From NCBI GenBank assembly GCA_029948255.1, contig JALIZF010001847.1, positions 916,540 to 980,539 on the forward strand: a stretch of DNA of 64,000 nt, in the 5' to 3' direction. The notes under the pieces were generated by a model, which saw only the letters and a list, made by a program, of their open reading frames with translations, was not told where the DNA came from and made no database searches. Positions 12,119-23,177 of this stretch are shown here, in pieces. Within the stretch, counting starts at the first letter, position 1, and every line of letters begins with the position of its first letter. Position numbers and translations under genes: made by a program. Origin of the DNA: Telmatactis stephensoni. Lineage: Eukaryota; Cnidaria; Anthozoa; Actiniaria; Isophelliidae.

Positions 12119-12961
12119 CTTGCTCTACTCCCTTAATTTATTGTAAAGCCAAACCCTGCTAGTTACCGTGATACAAGAAACTGTGGCGTAGCTACGAAAA
12201 TAAACATTAGTCACAATCTCAAACGCTAGCGAAAAGCCCAAGTAAAGCACACAGACAGAAACAGAAAGGAGCTCAAAAACGATCAGCAAAGAAAAGAAGA
12301 AAACGCAAAGAAGAGTGCTAGCATTCCGGCATTATTAGAAAGGATTACTTTGAAGGGAAGCTAAGAATGGTGGGTTTGACATGGTAAGCCATTTTCAGGA
12401 TGGTGGACAAATGTGATGTTTCTTCGCTACAATATCTGCAAGTTTTCTTTCACATTTTCGACAGTTTAAAATTAGGCTTTAAATGGCACGAAATTCAACA
12501 AAAATGAAATCAATTGACTTCCAAATAGGGTAAGGTATGCTCCAATATGACGCATATAGAGTTTGATGGCGTGCGAGTGACAACTTTAAATTGGGAATTG
12601 TTTGTTTGATATGATGAACTCAAAGCCTAAAACAATAGAGACATCCTCTCCCTTCTGTAGTAGAATAGAAAGCAGTGACCATCCTTTTTGCTGTTATAAA
12701 AATTGGAGCAGCGATACTTCGGCAATGTTGATTTTTCGGTTGTTATCAACAATTCCTAACAATTAGATGCCTTACTGATTTTACCCATCGAATTAAACAC
12801 TCATTAGTTCCTACCTTTTCTGTTAACCAATAAAAATGCTGTCGTGCACGATATTTTTGCCGTCTTCTGACGGAAATGGCGTTCCTGAATCCGTAGCCTA
12901 AGTCCAAAGCAGTGCACATCAAGACAATCATTACTAGGCAAGCGGACAGTTGCAATTTCAT
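11856..12961 (-). CDS. C3: secreted arginine-rich small peptide, diverged copy
   Basis: Exon 1 is 12815-12961 and exon 2 is 11856-11945, with an 869-bp phase-0 intron, GTAGGA donor and CAG acceptor. Predicted 78 residues. Differences from C1 include F3L, L10V, S16C, M19L, A35Q in the basic segment (RRRQKYR) and P63S in exon 2. All differences keep the reading frame, the signal peptide shape and the stop position. The longer intron keeps an ancestral block (about 12470-12660) shared with the right-arm copies and a long (CT)n run. Family unknown. Confidence 0.75.
12029..12115. repeat. (CT)n microsatellite in C3 intron
   Basis: Longest CT run of the left arm, interrupted by two TTTCT steps. Confidence 0.9.
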
Positions 12962-13057
12962 GACGATTGAGCGGTACGTTCTCAGCGTCGTGTTGATTTG
13001 ACCTATTTGAAAATATCAGTTGTGTCTTGTAAGACTGAATGAAACTATTCGGCATCG

Positions 13058-13065
13058 TATTTATA
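13058..13065 (-). promoter_or_regulatory. TATA box of C3
   Basis: TATAAATA on the minus strand about 100 bp upstream of the C3 start. Confidence 0.7.
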
Positions 13066-14848
13066 GGGAAGTTTTCGTACAGACGGCGCTGTGCTGTCAA
13101 CGTAAGTGTTTTGTTTGTCAATACTGTGAGTAGAATCGTTGGCAATAAACATCATGCAATAACAACAAGAACTCTTTATACATAAGATGGTCTCAATGGG
13201 GTTAACCCTTGGCCGTAAAAAGCTTAAACTTTAGCTTTTAATTTAGGGCGCCGTAAAAATAGGAATAACAATTACCGTTAGCCGTAACAAAAATTAATCG
13301 TAAAACATCTATCTTGAAACGATTTCGCATTTCAGTTTAAAGAATTTAGAACAGTTCATTAAGCTATTTGATCACGAAACCGTAACCGTCAAAAATCCTA
13401 AATATTAACCGTTAACCTTAGAAGCCAGCACCTTTGCCACCACCCCACTGAGACCTTCACTGATAACCTTTCTCGTTTTAGGATTGCAATTCAATGGCTA
13501 TCAACACTTGTCGTGTCTTAATGGTCTTATTAGTATTTATCATTAGGCTTTCTAACACAACAAGTATTTGTAAAAGCATGAAGAGCGCGATTAGCACGCC
13601 ATGCAAAACGAATGTCCATTTCTAAATTTTCAAAACAAACAAAAATGCACATAAAATCAAAAAGATCTAGCAAACAGCATTTTGAGTTAAAGATGTTGCT
13701 CTATTCACTAATCCTACATCATTAGATCATTAGTAAAATCTTAATCAGGAGTGGTTTTCATATACAGAAACCCGCACTATACTTCTGTTGGCCCCTTTCA
13801 GCTAGACAAGACTAATTAATCCAAAAACCGGGAGCTAAAAAAATATAAAGAAATGCCATTTTGGACGAGAAAACGAAATTCTAGTCTAGAAAATTTTAAA
13901 ATTTGCTTAACTTTACCATCACAAATTCGTGCTCGTGTGCGTCAGTTGATTTTTTTCACAGCGAATCCAAGCACTACTATACTTTTGAGTAAAACAACGA
14001 GCAAACAACAAAGCCTTCAAGCGGCTCCTCATGCAAAAATTCATTTTCGTTCACACAAAATCACTCCAAATGGAGCTTCAAACTGCTACAGCACACGAAC
14101 TGTGGCACTGAAACTCCCTCATTGTATTCCTAATTCTTCATTAATTTTCATTAATCAACGCATGATTTCTTGGAACAAATAAGTAGTATAGCAAACAACA
14201 TTTTGATGGTTACAACTTTAGTTTTATTGATCATTTTTTCTTTTATAAATCAACTCGTTGCTGAAAAGTAGTGGTTAATGGATTCTCTGTGATGAGTCGA
14301 GGAACGACATTATTCCTGAAATGAATTTATTGACAATCATCATGATCTGCATGAGTTCTTTGTCGTCAGTTCTTCAAATCAACAAAACATTAATCTACCT
14401 ACTGTCTCATTGTTAAGATGAGCTCTCAGTGAAAACTCTGCTTGTGATTTACCGTGGTAAGTGCTAGTTCTTGTGAACGCACATTTTCAGCTGCTTACCG
14501 GAAGCTAGAACTACTGTCAACAGTCAAACTATCATAAGAACATTTAACTATAGTTAACTCACCTTTAACAATGGCTACCATATTGACAATCTTTGTTAAA
14601 GGTGACTTAAGATAACCACAGCAAAATTTTCGAATGTGGCTACAGTTATTGTCGTTTAATGAAAGAAGAAAAAAGAAGATCCAAAAATTAAGTGTTTTCC
14701 TACATTAGGCCTTTGCTGTCTGCCAAGGATGTTTGAAAAAATACAATTGTATTTTCGATACCTAGAACGTCCCTCCCCTCAATTATATATTTTCAATCTT
14801 TTAAAATCCTGTAAAAATTTCTGCTGTACATGTGATCACTGACCAATG

Positions 14849-15160
14849 GTACTATATTTGTCCGTGTATAGTCTATTGTGACAATCTGTGCCCGTGTAAA
14901 AGTTTGTTGAGACCAGCTGTGCCCGTGCAAGAGGTTTGTTGGAACCATCTGTGCCCGTGCAAAAGTTTGTTGGGACCATCTGTGCCCGTGCAAAAGGTTG
15001 TTGGGATCATCTATATACCGGTTTTAATGTTTTTTTTTGACCATCTGTGCCCGTGTAAAAGGTGGCATCATCTGTTCAAGTAAAAAATGTTGGACGATCT
15101 AAGCCCGTTCTTAGAATTGCACGACTATCTGTGCCCTCTGTTTTATGGCCATATGTGGCC
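14849..15160 (-). repeat. 31-bp minisatellite in U4
   Basis: About five recognisable copies, then the degenerate tail. Confidence 0.8.
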
Positions 15161-16301
15161 ATGTACAATGTTTAGCTGATCGGTGGCCGTTTAAAAATGT
15201 GGAGAACGTCCTTTCTTGTCTCTAACTTTAATAGCCACATCGTCTTTCGATTTAAAACCAAACCTTTTCATTTATAGCAGACTTTAATCCGAGCTCAGTC
15301 TTGTGATTTTTATCATTTTCCTGTTCAGACTCCTACTAAACGGATAATTATGTAAATGCTAGTTCATCCTCGAGAGCCCAGGAGTATCTTTCTGTCGCTT
15401 GTTTCTCACTCTCAGGAAAAAAAACATCCGTGGGAATATTCATTTAGAACTTCTTCCAGAAGTCAAAATTCCTTATGATATTATTTGAACGTTTGCTGTA
15501 ATTTCTCTATACATACTAGGCAAGATGTCCACACAGGCCGCTAAGTGGATACCCATGTGGGCATTTTTCTAATATTTGCCATCTCAAAAGGGGAGCAACA
15601 CGTCACTACGTTGCCAAAGGTTTTTATAAGGATGCGCGCGAGTTCTTAGTCTTCGACAGTTTCTTGTATATATTCGAAAGGCAATTAGCACTAATCCAGG
15701 ATGAAATCTTAACTAGGAAACTCTTCAATTTTGTCAAGATTAACCACTCATGACTTTCGATGGAAAACCGGTCCCTGAACTTTAACAAAGATCTCAAAGC
15801 CTTTTATTTAGGACTCCGGGTGCCGAGATTCTTGATCAATATTTTGAGTTTAACATTTCCGGGACAAGTATTGAGGAATTTGGGTTGCTTCCTTTTAATC
15901 AGGACATCTCCGAACAAATTTAACGTAATTCGTATTCGTACATTAAACACCTGGCTTACGAATTTAATAACAACAACAGCAGGCTCACTAACACCCAAAT
16001 GTAAGTCGACTAAGGTGGAAGGGGTCTAGATGGTCCGTGTAAAAGAAGGCGGCTCTGATTCACACAAGTTGGAGCATGCAGGTGATTCGTAGCCTTAGTC
16101 TCAAGCCGCCGTCGGGGGTGGGTACACCTGCGGTCTCCCAATGCCCAAGTCTCGTTCACGAGAGAGAGTCACGACTTCCCGACTGCTGGAGACTTTAGAG
16201 AAGCACGCATCACAGTTTACAAAGGCTTACCTGAATTAAATATGACAACTAAATTCGGAAGGCCCATTAAAAGGCCTTCACGATATCAATAGGACAACTA
16301 A

Positions 16302-16487
16302 TGAACCGTAATCTTTTTTATGTAATTAACCACTAATATGGTGTTCTTTGTTCTATGTATGTAAATTGTATATAAAATACTTGTAAAGTTCTAAAAACTT
16401 CAGTTTGTCAAGAAGACATCAATAATCACTGTTTGCATGGATACAAGCAGAGGCTAACTCATTTCCTCGAAGGTAAGGGCCCGAACA
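16302..16487 (+). repeat. Left LTR of the BEL element
   Basis: Predicted limits are TG (TGAACCG) and CA (CCGAACA), 186 bp. A TATA-like TATAAAA lies near 16371. The next bases TTGGTAGCAGAGC fit a primer-binding site directly after the LTR. The limits are inferred from TG/CA ends and comparison with the inverted copy. Confidence 0.7.
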
Positions 16488-16505
16488 TTGGTAGCAGAGC
16501 GAGGT
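16488..16505 (+). promoter_or_regulatory. Primer-binding site
   Basis: TTGGTAGCAGAGCGAGG directly after the LTR, in the position and with the TGG start expected for tRNA priming. The matching tRNA was not identified. Confidence 0.55.
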
Positions 16506-16557
16506 TTAACCGTTGTACAAGTTACAAGTTCAAGAATATTTAGAAGTCCAGGTTAAA

Positions 16558-16744
16558 TTACAAGTTCAAGCTCAAGTTACAAGTTACAAGTTACAAGTTA
16601 CAAGTTACAAGTTACAAGTTACAAGTTACAAGTTACAAGTTACAAGTTACAAGTTACAAGTTACAAGTTACAAGTTACAAGTTACAAGTTACAAGTTACA
16701 AGTTACAAGTTACAAGTTACAAGTTACAAGTTACAAGTTACAAG
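16558..16744 (+). repeat. (ACAAGTT)n heptamer repeat in the BEL leader
   Basis: About 26 near-perfect copies of a 7-bp unit between the primer-binding site and gag. Because 7 is not a multiple of 3 it is open in several frames (YKLQVTS repeats), but it precedes the gag start and is best read as noncoding leader. Confidence 0.9.
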
Positions 16745-16797
16745 TTTAAATTCATATTACAAAGTCAGTCATGGGTTAAAGAATCCAAATTTAAGAC

Positions 16798-19308
16798 ATG
16801 TCGACCAGCAAAGAAGTAATTTCCTCAATGACGGCGCCTGATATTCGAAATGAACTGGAAGCGAATGGATTATCTACCGCTGGAAACAAGAAGGAATTAG
16901 TCCAACGATTGTACTCATTTCCAAAGGGTAAGCAAACGCCTACTTTAGCTACTTCATTTACCTCACCACCGTTAACTTCTAGTCCTGTTCAATTACGAGA
17001 AGAAGTGAGGGGTTTAATGGAGAAAGTTAATGAGAGAGAAAAGGAAATAGATCAGAAAATATCAGTACACTTTGAAAAACTAAGTAAACAATTAATGTTA
17101 TTTGTTGGTTCGCATGTGCAAAACGACGAAGCTGTACACAGCCTTGATGAGGGCGGGAACGATTTACGACCTCCTGAAGATAACAGCTCTCTACAAGTTT
17201 CTAGATTAATTCGAAAGTTGAAGATGCACGGAACAAGCATTGAGATGATGTTTGGCGAGATAGAACAGTTAGAGAAAATTCCCGACGCCCACATCGAAAT
17301 GCACTGTACATTACGTCGTTTAAATACTTTAGAAGAAAATTATGGCAGTACTGTTCAAGAAATTATTGCTTTAATGTCGGACGAAACTGCCGTAGATGAA
17401 GAAATTAGAAAGTGGGCCAATTTTCAACAAGAAATTTTACGCATTTCACGAAAAGCGGAAAATTACATTAAATTAAAACAAGAGAAAGAAAGTCAACATG
17501 AATATAAATCTCAAGGTGACGAGACACGCAAATTTTGTTCCGGAGTGAACCATCTACGTTTACCGAAGTTTACTTTACCGGAGTTTAGCGGCGACATATT
17601 AGAATGGGTTCCGTGGTGGGACCAGTTTAAAACATGCATACACGAGAATGACACGCTTGGAGACAGAGAGCGATTTAACTACCTACTGATGAACGTTAAG
17701 GGTGCTGCCAAAAGAGCGATAGAATACATCGAGGTCACTAGTGAGAATTACGCGAGAGCGATAGAGGCGTTGCAAAAGAGATACGGAAGAAAACGTATTG
17801 TCGTAGAACACTTAATAGACTCGATATTAAGCATCGAAAAGAAAGACAAGGTCAACGCCCAATCATTACGATACTTGTATGACACAATGGTCAACCGCTA
17901 TCATACACTAGAATCGTACGAACCTAACTTGAAGCACTGTCATCGCATCATGGTTCCTATACTCCAGTCAAAATTACCGCAAGCAGTCAGACGGAAATGG
18001 GAGTACGAGCTTTCCAAAATCGAGAATGAAGAAGACGACAAGAAGATTACCGTGGAGTACTTCTTCAACTTCATGAGATCTCATGTTATGTCGGAAGAAG
18101 CATCTGAAACGTCTCATGTCAGCACACAACACAGCGTTCTAGAAGAAAGAAGAAATAATACTCAAAGGCCAGGACGAACTCCTACCCGAACTGACAGAAT
18201 TCCATCTTCGTCAGCAATTGCACTCAACAGCACCTCAAAACGGGAAGATGTCAAACAGAAAAATTCAAGTGGATGTGTATTCTGTGAAAAATCCCATGAT
18301 TCCTTCAACTGTTACATGATTCAAAGAAAGTCTGTTCCAGAAAGATTACAACTAATAAAAGAGAAGAAGCTGTGCTTTAACTGCTTACATCCAGTTGGAC
18401 CGAATCACAATAGTGCTACCTGTAAAAGACCAGGATGCCTGATTGAAGGGTGTAACAAGAAACATCACGTGCTGTTACATCGCGTACTTCCTGATAATTC
18501 ATCTGACCGTAAAGAAGTGCAAGACACGTCATCAAGTGAAATTACTGCTCATTCTGGATTACTCACTGGATCCATAACAGCTCACGTCAACAACCAAGAA
18601 AGATTACTGCCTACAGCTCTGGCCAAACTTCACGCTAATGACAAAGAGATCGTTGTCCGTGTTTTAGTGGATTGTGGGAGCGATCATTCTTATATTAGAA
18701 ACGAAATTGCAGAAGCCTTAAACCTGACTTCGAATGGATTGCCAAAGACCATGACCATTTTCATGCACGGAGGACAGTCAAGATCAACGAAGGTCAAAAA
18801 CGTTAACTTTCAAATCTCAAATATCCACGATGATAGGAAGAGGATCAACTTATCTGCATGGTCTGTAAGTTCTGTTTGTGCACCTCTTCAACCAATACAA
18901 GTCGACTTAAGCAGATATAACCATCTCAAGGGACTTAATCTGGCAGACAAATTCCCAAGAGAAGCCTCAACAATAGACGTATTGATTGGAGCAGATCAAT
19001 GGAGCCAAATTATGTTAAATGGAATCAGAAAGGGCCCAATGCATACACCATTTGCAATGAATTCCATTTTTGGATGGTTATTGTCAGGCTGTACTGGAAG
19101 TACCTCACACGAGGATTCACAGCACCATAAGTCCATAACAAACTGTGCAGTTGTACGATTGGAAGACGATCTTAATGAAAGCACAAACTTCAGCTTGAAG
19201 AAGTTCTGGGAGTTAGAATCCATTGGAATTACTGACCAGCAGCAGAAGAAAGAAATCAGCGGCGAAGAAAATGATGCCTTACAACAATTTCACTCAACTA
19301 TTTCATGA
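16798..19308 (+). CDS. BEL gag-protease frame
   Basis: 836 codons, open and apparently intact to its end. Residues about 10-45 resemble a SAP-type DNA-binding helix pair (DIRNELEANGLSTAGNKKEL). A gag domain of the DUF1759 type covers about 255-420 (LPEFSGDILEW). Cysteine/histidine clusters follow (CVFCEKSHDSFNC, CFNCLHPVGPNHNSATC), then an aspartic protease with active-site D625 in VLVDCGSDHSY. Intact BEL elements continue straight into reverse transcriptase. Here the frame ends at 19308 and the continuation is in another frame, so the polyprotein is interrupted. The SAP-like N-terminus is my reading and needs a profile search. Confidence 0.85.
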   Translation: MSTSKEVISSMTAPDIRNELEANGLSTAGNKKELVQRLYSFPKGKQTPTLATSFTSPPLTSSPVQLREEVRGLMEKVNEREKEIDQKISVHFEKLSKQLMLFVGSHVQNDEAVHSLDEGGNDLRPPEDNSSLQVSRLIRKLKMHGTSIEMMFGEIEQLEKIPDAHIEMHCTLRRLNTLEENYGSTVQEIIALMSDETAVDEEIRKWANFQQEILRISRKAENYIKLKQEKESQHEYKSQGDETRKFCSGVNHLRLPKFTLPEFSGDILEWVPWWDQFKTCIHENDTLGDRERFNYLLMNVKGAAKRAIEYIEVTSENYARAIEALQKRYGRKRIVVEHLIDSILSIEKKDKVNAQSLRYLYDTMVNRYHTLESYEPNLKHCHRIMVPILQSKLPQAVRRKWEYELSKIENEEDDKKITVEYFFNFMRSHVMSEEASETSHVSTQHSVLEERRNNTQRPGRTPTRTDRIPSSSAIALNSTSKREDVKQKNSSGCVFCEKSHDSFNCYMIQRKSVPERLQLIKEKKLCFNCLHPVGPNHNSATCKRPGCLIEGCNKKHHVLLHRVLPDNSSDRKEVQDTSSSEITAHSGLLTGSITAHVNNQERLLPTALAKLHANDKEIVVRVLVDCGSDHSYIRNEIAEALNLTSNGLPKTMTIFMHGGQSRSTKVKNVNFQISNIHDDRKRINLSAWSVSSVCAPLQPIQVDLSRYNHLKGLNLADKFPREASTIDVLIGADQWSQIMLNGIRKGPMHTPFAMNSIFGWLLSGCTGSTSHEDSQHHKSITNCAVVRLEDDLNESTNFSLKKFWELESIGITDQQQKKEISGEENDALQQFHSTIS

Positions 19309-22300
19309 TGGAGAGAGATACGAAGTTGGATTACCTTGGAAAAGGGATCACCCAGAGTTGGCATCTAATTACCAACAAGCATTAAGAAGGATGTTAAAGG
19401 TTGAAAGAGCGTTACATGAAGATGAAAAAAAAAGAAGAGATGTATAAAGAAGCAATGCAACAATATTTTAAGGATGGTCACGCTAGAGAAATAACTGAAG
19501 AAGATCAAAAGATGCATCCAGTTTACTATTTACCTCATCATCCAATCATCCGTGAAGACAAAACAACTACTAAGTGCAGAGTAGTTTTTGATGCTTCGGC
19601 AAGAAATCAACAAGGGATCTCACTCAACGATTGTCTTCTACCTGGACCTGCTCTTCAACCAAACTTGGTATCAATTCTTATCCGTTTCCGCTTGCACAGA
19701 ATAGCTATAATGGCAGATCTCAAAAAAATGTTCTTGCAGATCAAGTTGGCATTGAAAGATCAAAACTGTCACCGTTTTGTATGGAGAGAGAGACCAGATG
19801 AAGATCCTAAGGTGTATTGTATGACACGAGTTACGTTTGGAGTAGTGAGTAGCCCCTTTCAAGCAATAGCAACCGTTCAACACCATGCTACAGTAAACAA
19901 AGATGAGTTTCCAAAGGCTGCAAAGGAAATAAAAGAAAACATGTATGTTGATGATCTGCTTAGTGGTGAACAAGACATCAACAAGGTTTATGTATTATAT
20001 AAAGACCTGTATGCCCTCATGAAGAATGGCGGATTTGAGCTTGTTAAGTGGTATACTAACTCGAAGGAAATGTTAGATCTAATCGAACCAGAAATAAGAG
20101 GACCAACTACGCTTGTACCAATAAGTAGAGAAGAAGAATCACTGAAAGCACTTGGCGTGTCCTGGAATACGAAAGACGACACTTTCCTATTTAATCAAGG
20201 AGAGAAACTCTCTCAAGCACAAGATGAAGGAACAAAACGAAGTCTAATTAGCCTCGCATCTAAGCTGTTCGATCCACTAGGATTTATTGGTCCTTTCACC
20301 ATACGAGCAAAGATCATGTTTCAACAATTGTGGTCTAAGGGAATCCAATGGGATGAATCTTTGGATGAAGAGATCAACATTGAATGGCAGAAATGGAAAG
20401 AAGAATTGAAATCCTTAAAGGAGCTGGAAGTACCAAGATGTTTCTATGCTGAGTTAGACAAAGTGACAGAAGTACAGCTTCATGGGTTCTGTGATGCCAG
20501 TACGAAAGCCTATGGCGCCGCAGTGTACATCAGATGTAAAGATAACAAAGACAGTACAAGAACACATCTAGTTATGGCAAAGAGTAAGGTTGCACCGACC
20601 AAACGCATATCTCTTCCAAGATTGGAATTGTTGGCAGCATACGTTCTTGCTAAGCTAATGAAGTTTGTTCTGGATTCTCTAACTATAAATGTCCAAGATA
20701 TGATATGCTGGTTTGACAGTCAAGTCGCTCTTGCCTGGATTAGTCAATCAAGTCAAAAGTGGAAGGTTTTTGTTGCCAATAGAGTTCAAGAGATACAAGA
20801 AATTATACCACCCGAGCAATGGCAATACTGCCCTGGCCAAAGTAATCCTGCGGATTTGCTTACACGGGGAGAATCGCTTTCAAGCCTTATTCATAACAAA
20901 ACCTGGTGGAATGGCCCAGAATGGTTAGCAGAAAGTCAGAAGAAATGGCCAACAGGAAAAAATCCAGTACCAAGTTTAGAAGATTTACAAGTTCCCCAAA
21001 GGAATATGCTTCTTTCTGAAGCCAAGAAGACGGCCACAGCAATGACAAGCGCAGAGTCGTTTCAACTTGAAGATAGATTTGAAACCTGGCAAAAGTTGGT
21101 TCGTGTTACCGCATGGATACTTAAATGGTTACGACTACACGGACGACCTAAACTGGGATATCTAACAGCGGATGAAATCAAAGATGCTGAACACACTCTG
21201 ATAAAGGGAGTACAGAAAAACGCCTTTCCAGACGAAATGAAAGAGCTAAAAGAAGGGAAACAAGTACCAAAAGCAAGTAGAATTGTAAAACTTGACCCAA
21301 AGATTAATAGAGATCTTCTAGTTGTGGCTGGTCGATTGCAGTTTGCCTTGATTCCAGAAGAGGCAAAACACCAAGTAATATTACCTTAAAAGAACACTTT
21401 GACCGAGAAGTTAGTATTACACTTTCATTGTAAGGCCAACCATGCAGGACCTGAAACAACACTGGGAATTATTCATCAGAGATTTTGGCCGCTTCAAGGA
21501 AGACGAGAAGTGAAACGAATACTGCGCAAGTGTCTAATCTGCAAGCATTGGAGAACTATACCGACACAGCAAAAGATGGCGCCTCTCCCTCTTGAGAGAG
21601 TGCAGATCGTGCCACCATTTACCAACATTGGCCTTGATTTTACTGGTCCTTTATACCTCAAAGTGAAAGGAGAAACAACTCTCGCCAAAGCTTATATATG
21701 CATATTTGTTTGCGAAGACACGCGAGCTGTTCATCTGGAACTCACAAACAATATGTCAACAGAAGAATTTTTACAAGCATATAGACGCATGGCCAGTCGT
21801 CGTGGAGTTCCTAAGGTTATTCGTTCCGATAACCAGACAACGTTTCATAAGGCAGCCAGAGTATTTAAAATATCAAAACAGAAGTCAAAGCTAGCCAATA
21901 TCAACCCTAAAGAGGTAGCAAGCAGACTGGCAAATGATGATGTTACCTGGAAATTTATCACCGAAAGGGCAAGCCACCGAGCTGGACACTGGGAGCGAGT
22001 ATGCCGCCAGATTAAAGAGCCTCTAAGACGAGTACTAGGAAAGGCTCTATTGACCTACACCGAAATGTATACAGTACTGACGAGCATTGAAGCCACAATC
22101 AACTCCAGACCTCTGACTTTCATTGGCGATGACATCAGAGATGGCAGAGTAATAACACCATCACTGCTTGCAATAGGTAGAGATCTTGGCAGCGTACCAG
22201 ACATACAATTACGAGAAGTCCCACTTAATGAACGTTATTATTATCAGCAGCAGAGTACAGAATCATTTTTGGGACCGTTGGATGCGCGAATATTTGCCAA

Positions 22301-22686
22301 GTCTAACCGTACGAAAGAAGTGGACACAAGAGATTACACCACTCAAAGAAAACGATGTTGTATTGATCACCGATGACAACGTCACTAGAGGAAATTGGAG
22401 GCTGGGAAAGGTTGTTCAAACATTTCCAGGAACAGATGGTCTAATCAGAACAGTCAGAATTCAGACGAAACGAGGACTGGTGAACAGACCAGTTCAACGT
22501 CTTCATTTATTGGAAGAGTACAAAGTTTCACAGCGTCCAAGTTCCGCTGTCCAAATTCCACAGCATTCAAGTACAAAATCCAATCCCAACAAGAGAAGAA
22601 ATGGCTCTTCGCCATTGAAGGGGGAGGATGTTCCAGCCCGTTCTAAATTCGGAAGGCCCATTAAAAGGCCTTCACGATATCAATAG
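19223..22686 (+). pseudogene. BEL pol region, broken by frameshifts and a stop
   Basis: Continuation of gag-pol spread over frames: 19223-19447, 19401-21389, 21399-22376 and 22186-22686. The break at about 19425-19440 lies in a run of nine A. A TAA at 21387-21389 interrupts the region just before the integrase zinc-binding module. Reverse transcriptase shows MADLKKMFLQIKL and the catalytic YVDD (YVDDLLSG). RNase H shows FCDASTKAYGA. Integrase has an HHCC finger (HCKANHAG, CLICKHW) and DDE signals LDFTGP, RSDNQTTF and the HWER region. A DUF5641-like C-terminal domain (NDVVLITDDN) ends at 22686. Order and motifs are those of BEL/Pao. No restored sequence is given. Confidence 0.9.
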
Positions 22687-22690
22687 GACA

Positions 22691-22890
22691 ACTAGGGCCC
22701 TTACCTTCGAGGAAATGAGTTAGCCTCTGCTTGTATCCATGCAAACAGTGATTATTGATATCTTCTTGACTAACTGAAGTTTTTAGAACTTTACAAGTAT
22801 TTTATATACAATTTACATACATAGAACAAAGAACACCATATTAGTGGTTAATTACATAAAAAAGATTACGGTTCATTAGTTGTCCTATTG
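22691..22890 (-). repeat. Right LTR in inverted orientation
   Basis: Reverse complement of the left LTR, beginning GGGCCCTTACC and ending CGGTTCATT, so it reads as an LTR on the minus strand. It lacks the last few bases (GAACA) of the left LTR and is flanked by a 50-60-bp inverted repeat (22630-22690 and 22891-22943). Confidence 0.85.
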
Positions 22891-23177
22891 ATATCGTGAA
22901 GGCCTTTTAATGGGCCTTCCGAATTTAGAACGGGCTGGAACAATTTTACTCTATTGAATATTTAGCTGACCTTCATACACATTTGATTACTAGTATAAAC
23001 CGTATTACAACGCAGTAAACACAAAGTAACATTGATCTACATCTAAGAAAAGCCTTCACAGTGAGCTTTGATATCACTAAGAGAGTCGAATTCCTTGAAA
23101 CTGGCTCCTAGCTGCTATCCGCTTTTTGAATTTCAGTTTCAGGTTTGGAATGATCTGTTAGAACGAGAGATTGTCTG

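Larger units (their letters stand above)
9050..13706 (-). repeat. Array unit U3 (carries C3)
   Basis: About 4.66 kb. It keeps the intron segment that U1, U2 and U4 have lost and lacks their intronic hairpin, so it represents an older version of the left-arm unit although it lies between U2 and U4. Confidence 0.9.
16252..22943 (+). mobile_element. BEL/Pao LTR retrotransposon with inverted right LTR
   Basis: The element contains a gag-protease frame, reverse transcriptase, RNase H and integrase in the order used by BEL/Pao elements. A complete LTR lies at the left and a reversed copy at the right. The left end starts with about 50 bp that normally lie inside the element just before the 3' LTR (AATTCGGAAGGCCC to AGGACAACTA). 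The right end repeats that block, then shows the LTR reversed, then the block reversed. No target duplication is present; about 33 bp of the host unit are missing and the left junction shows CTAA microhomology. The structure looks like insertion of a rearranged cDNA by end joining. The coding region is broken several times, so this copy cannot be autonomous. Confidence 0.9.

Noticed and set aside
16513..16749. 78-codon YKLQVTS-repeat ORF
   Set aside because: Translation of the (ACAAGTT)n leader repeat; the true gag start lies downstream at 16798.
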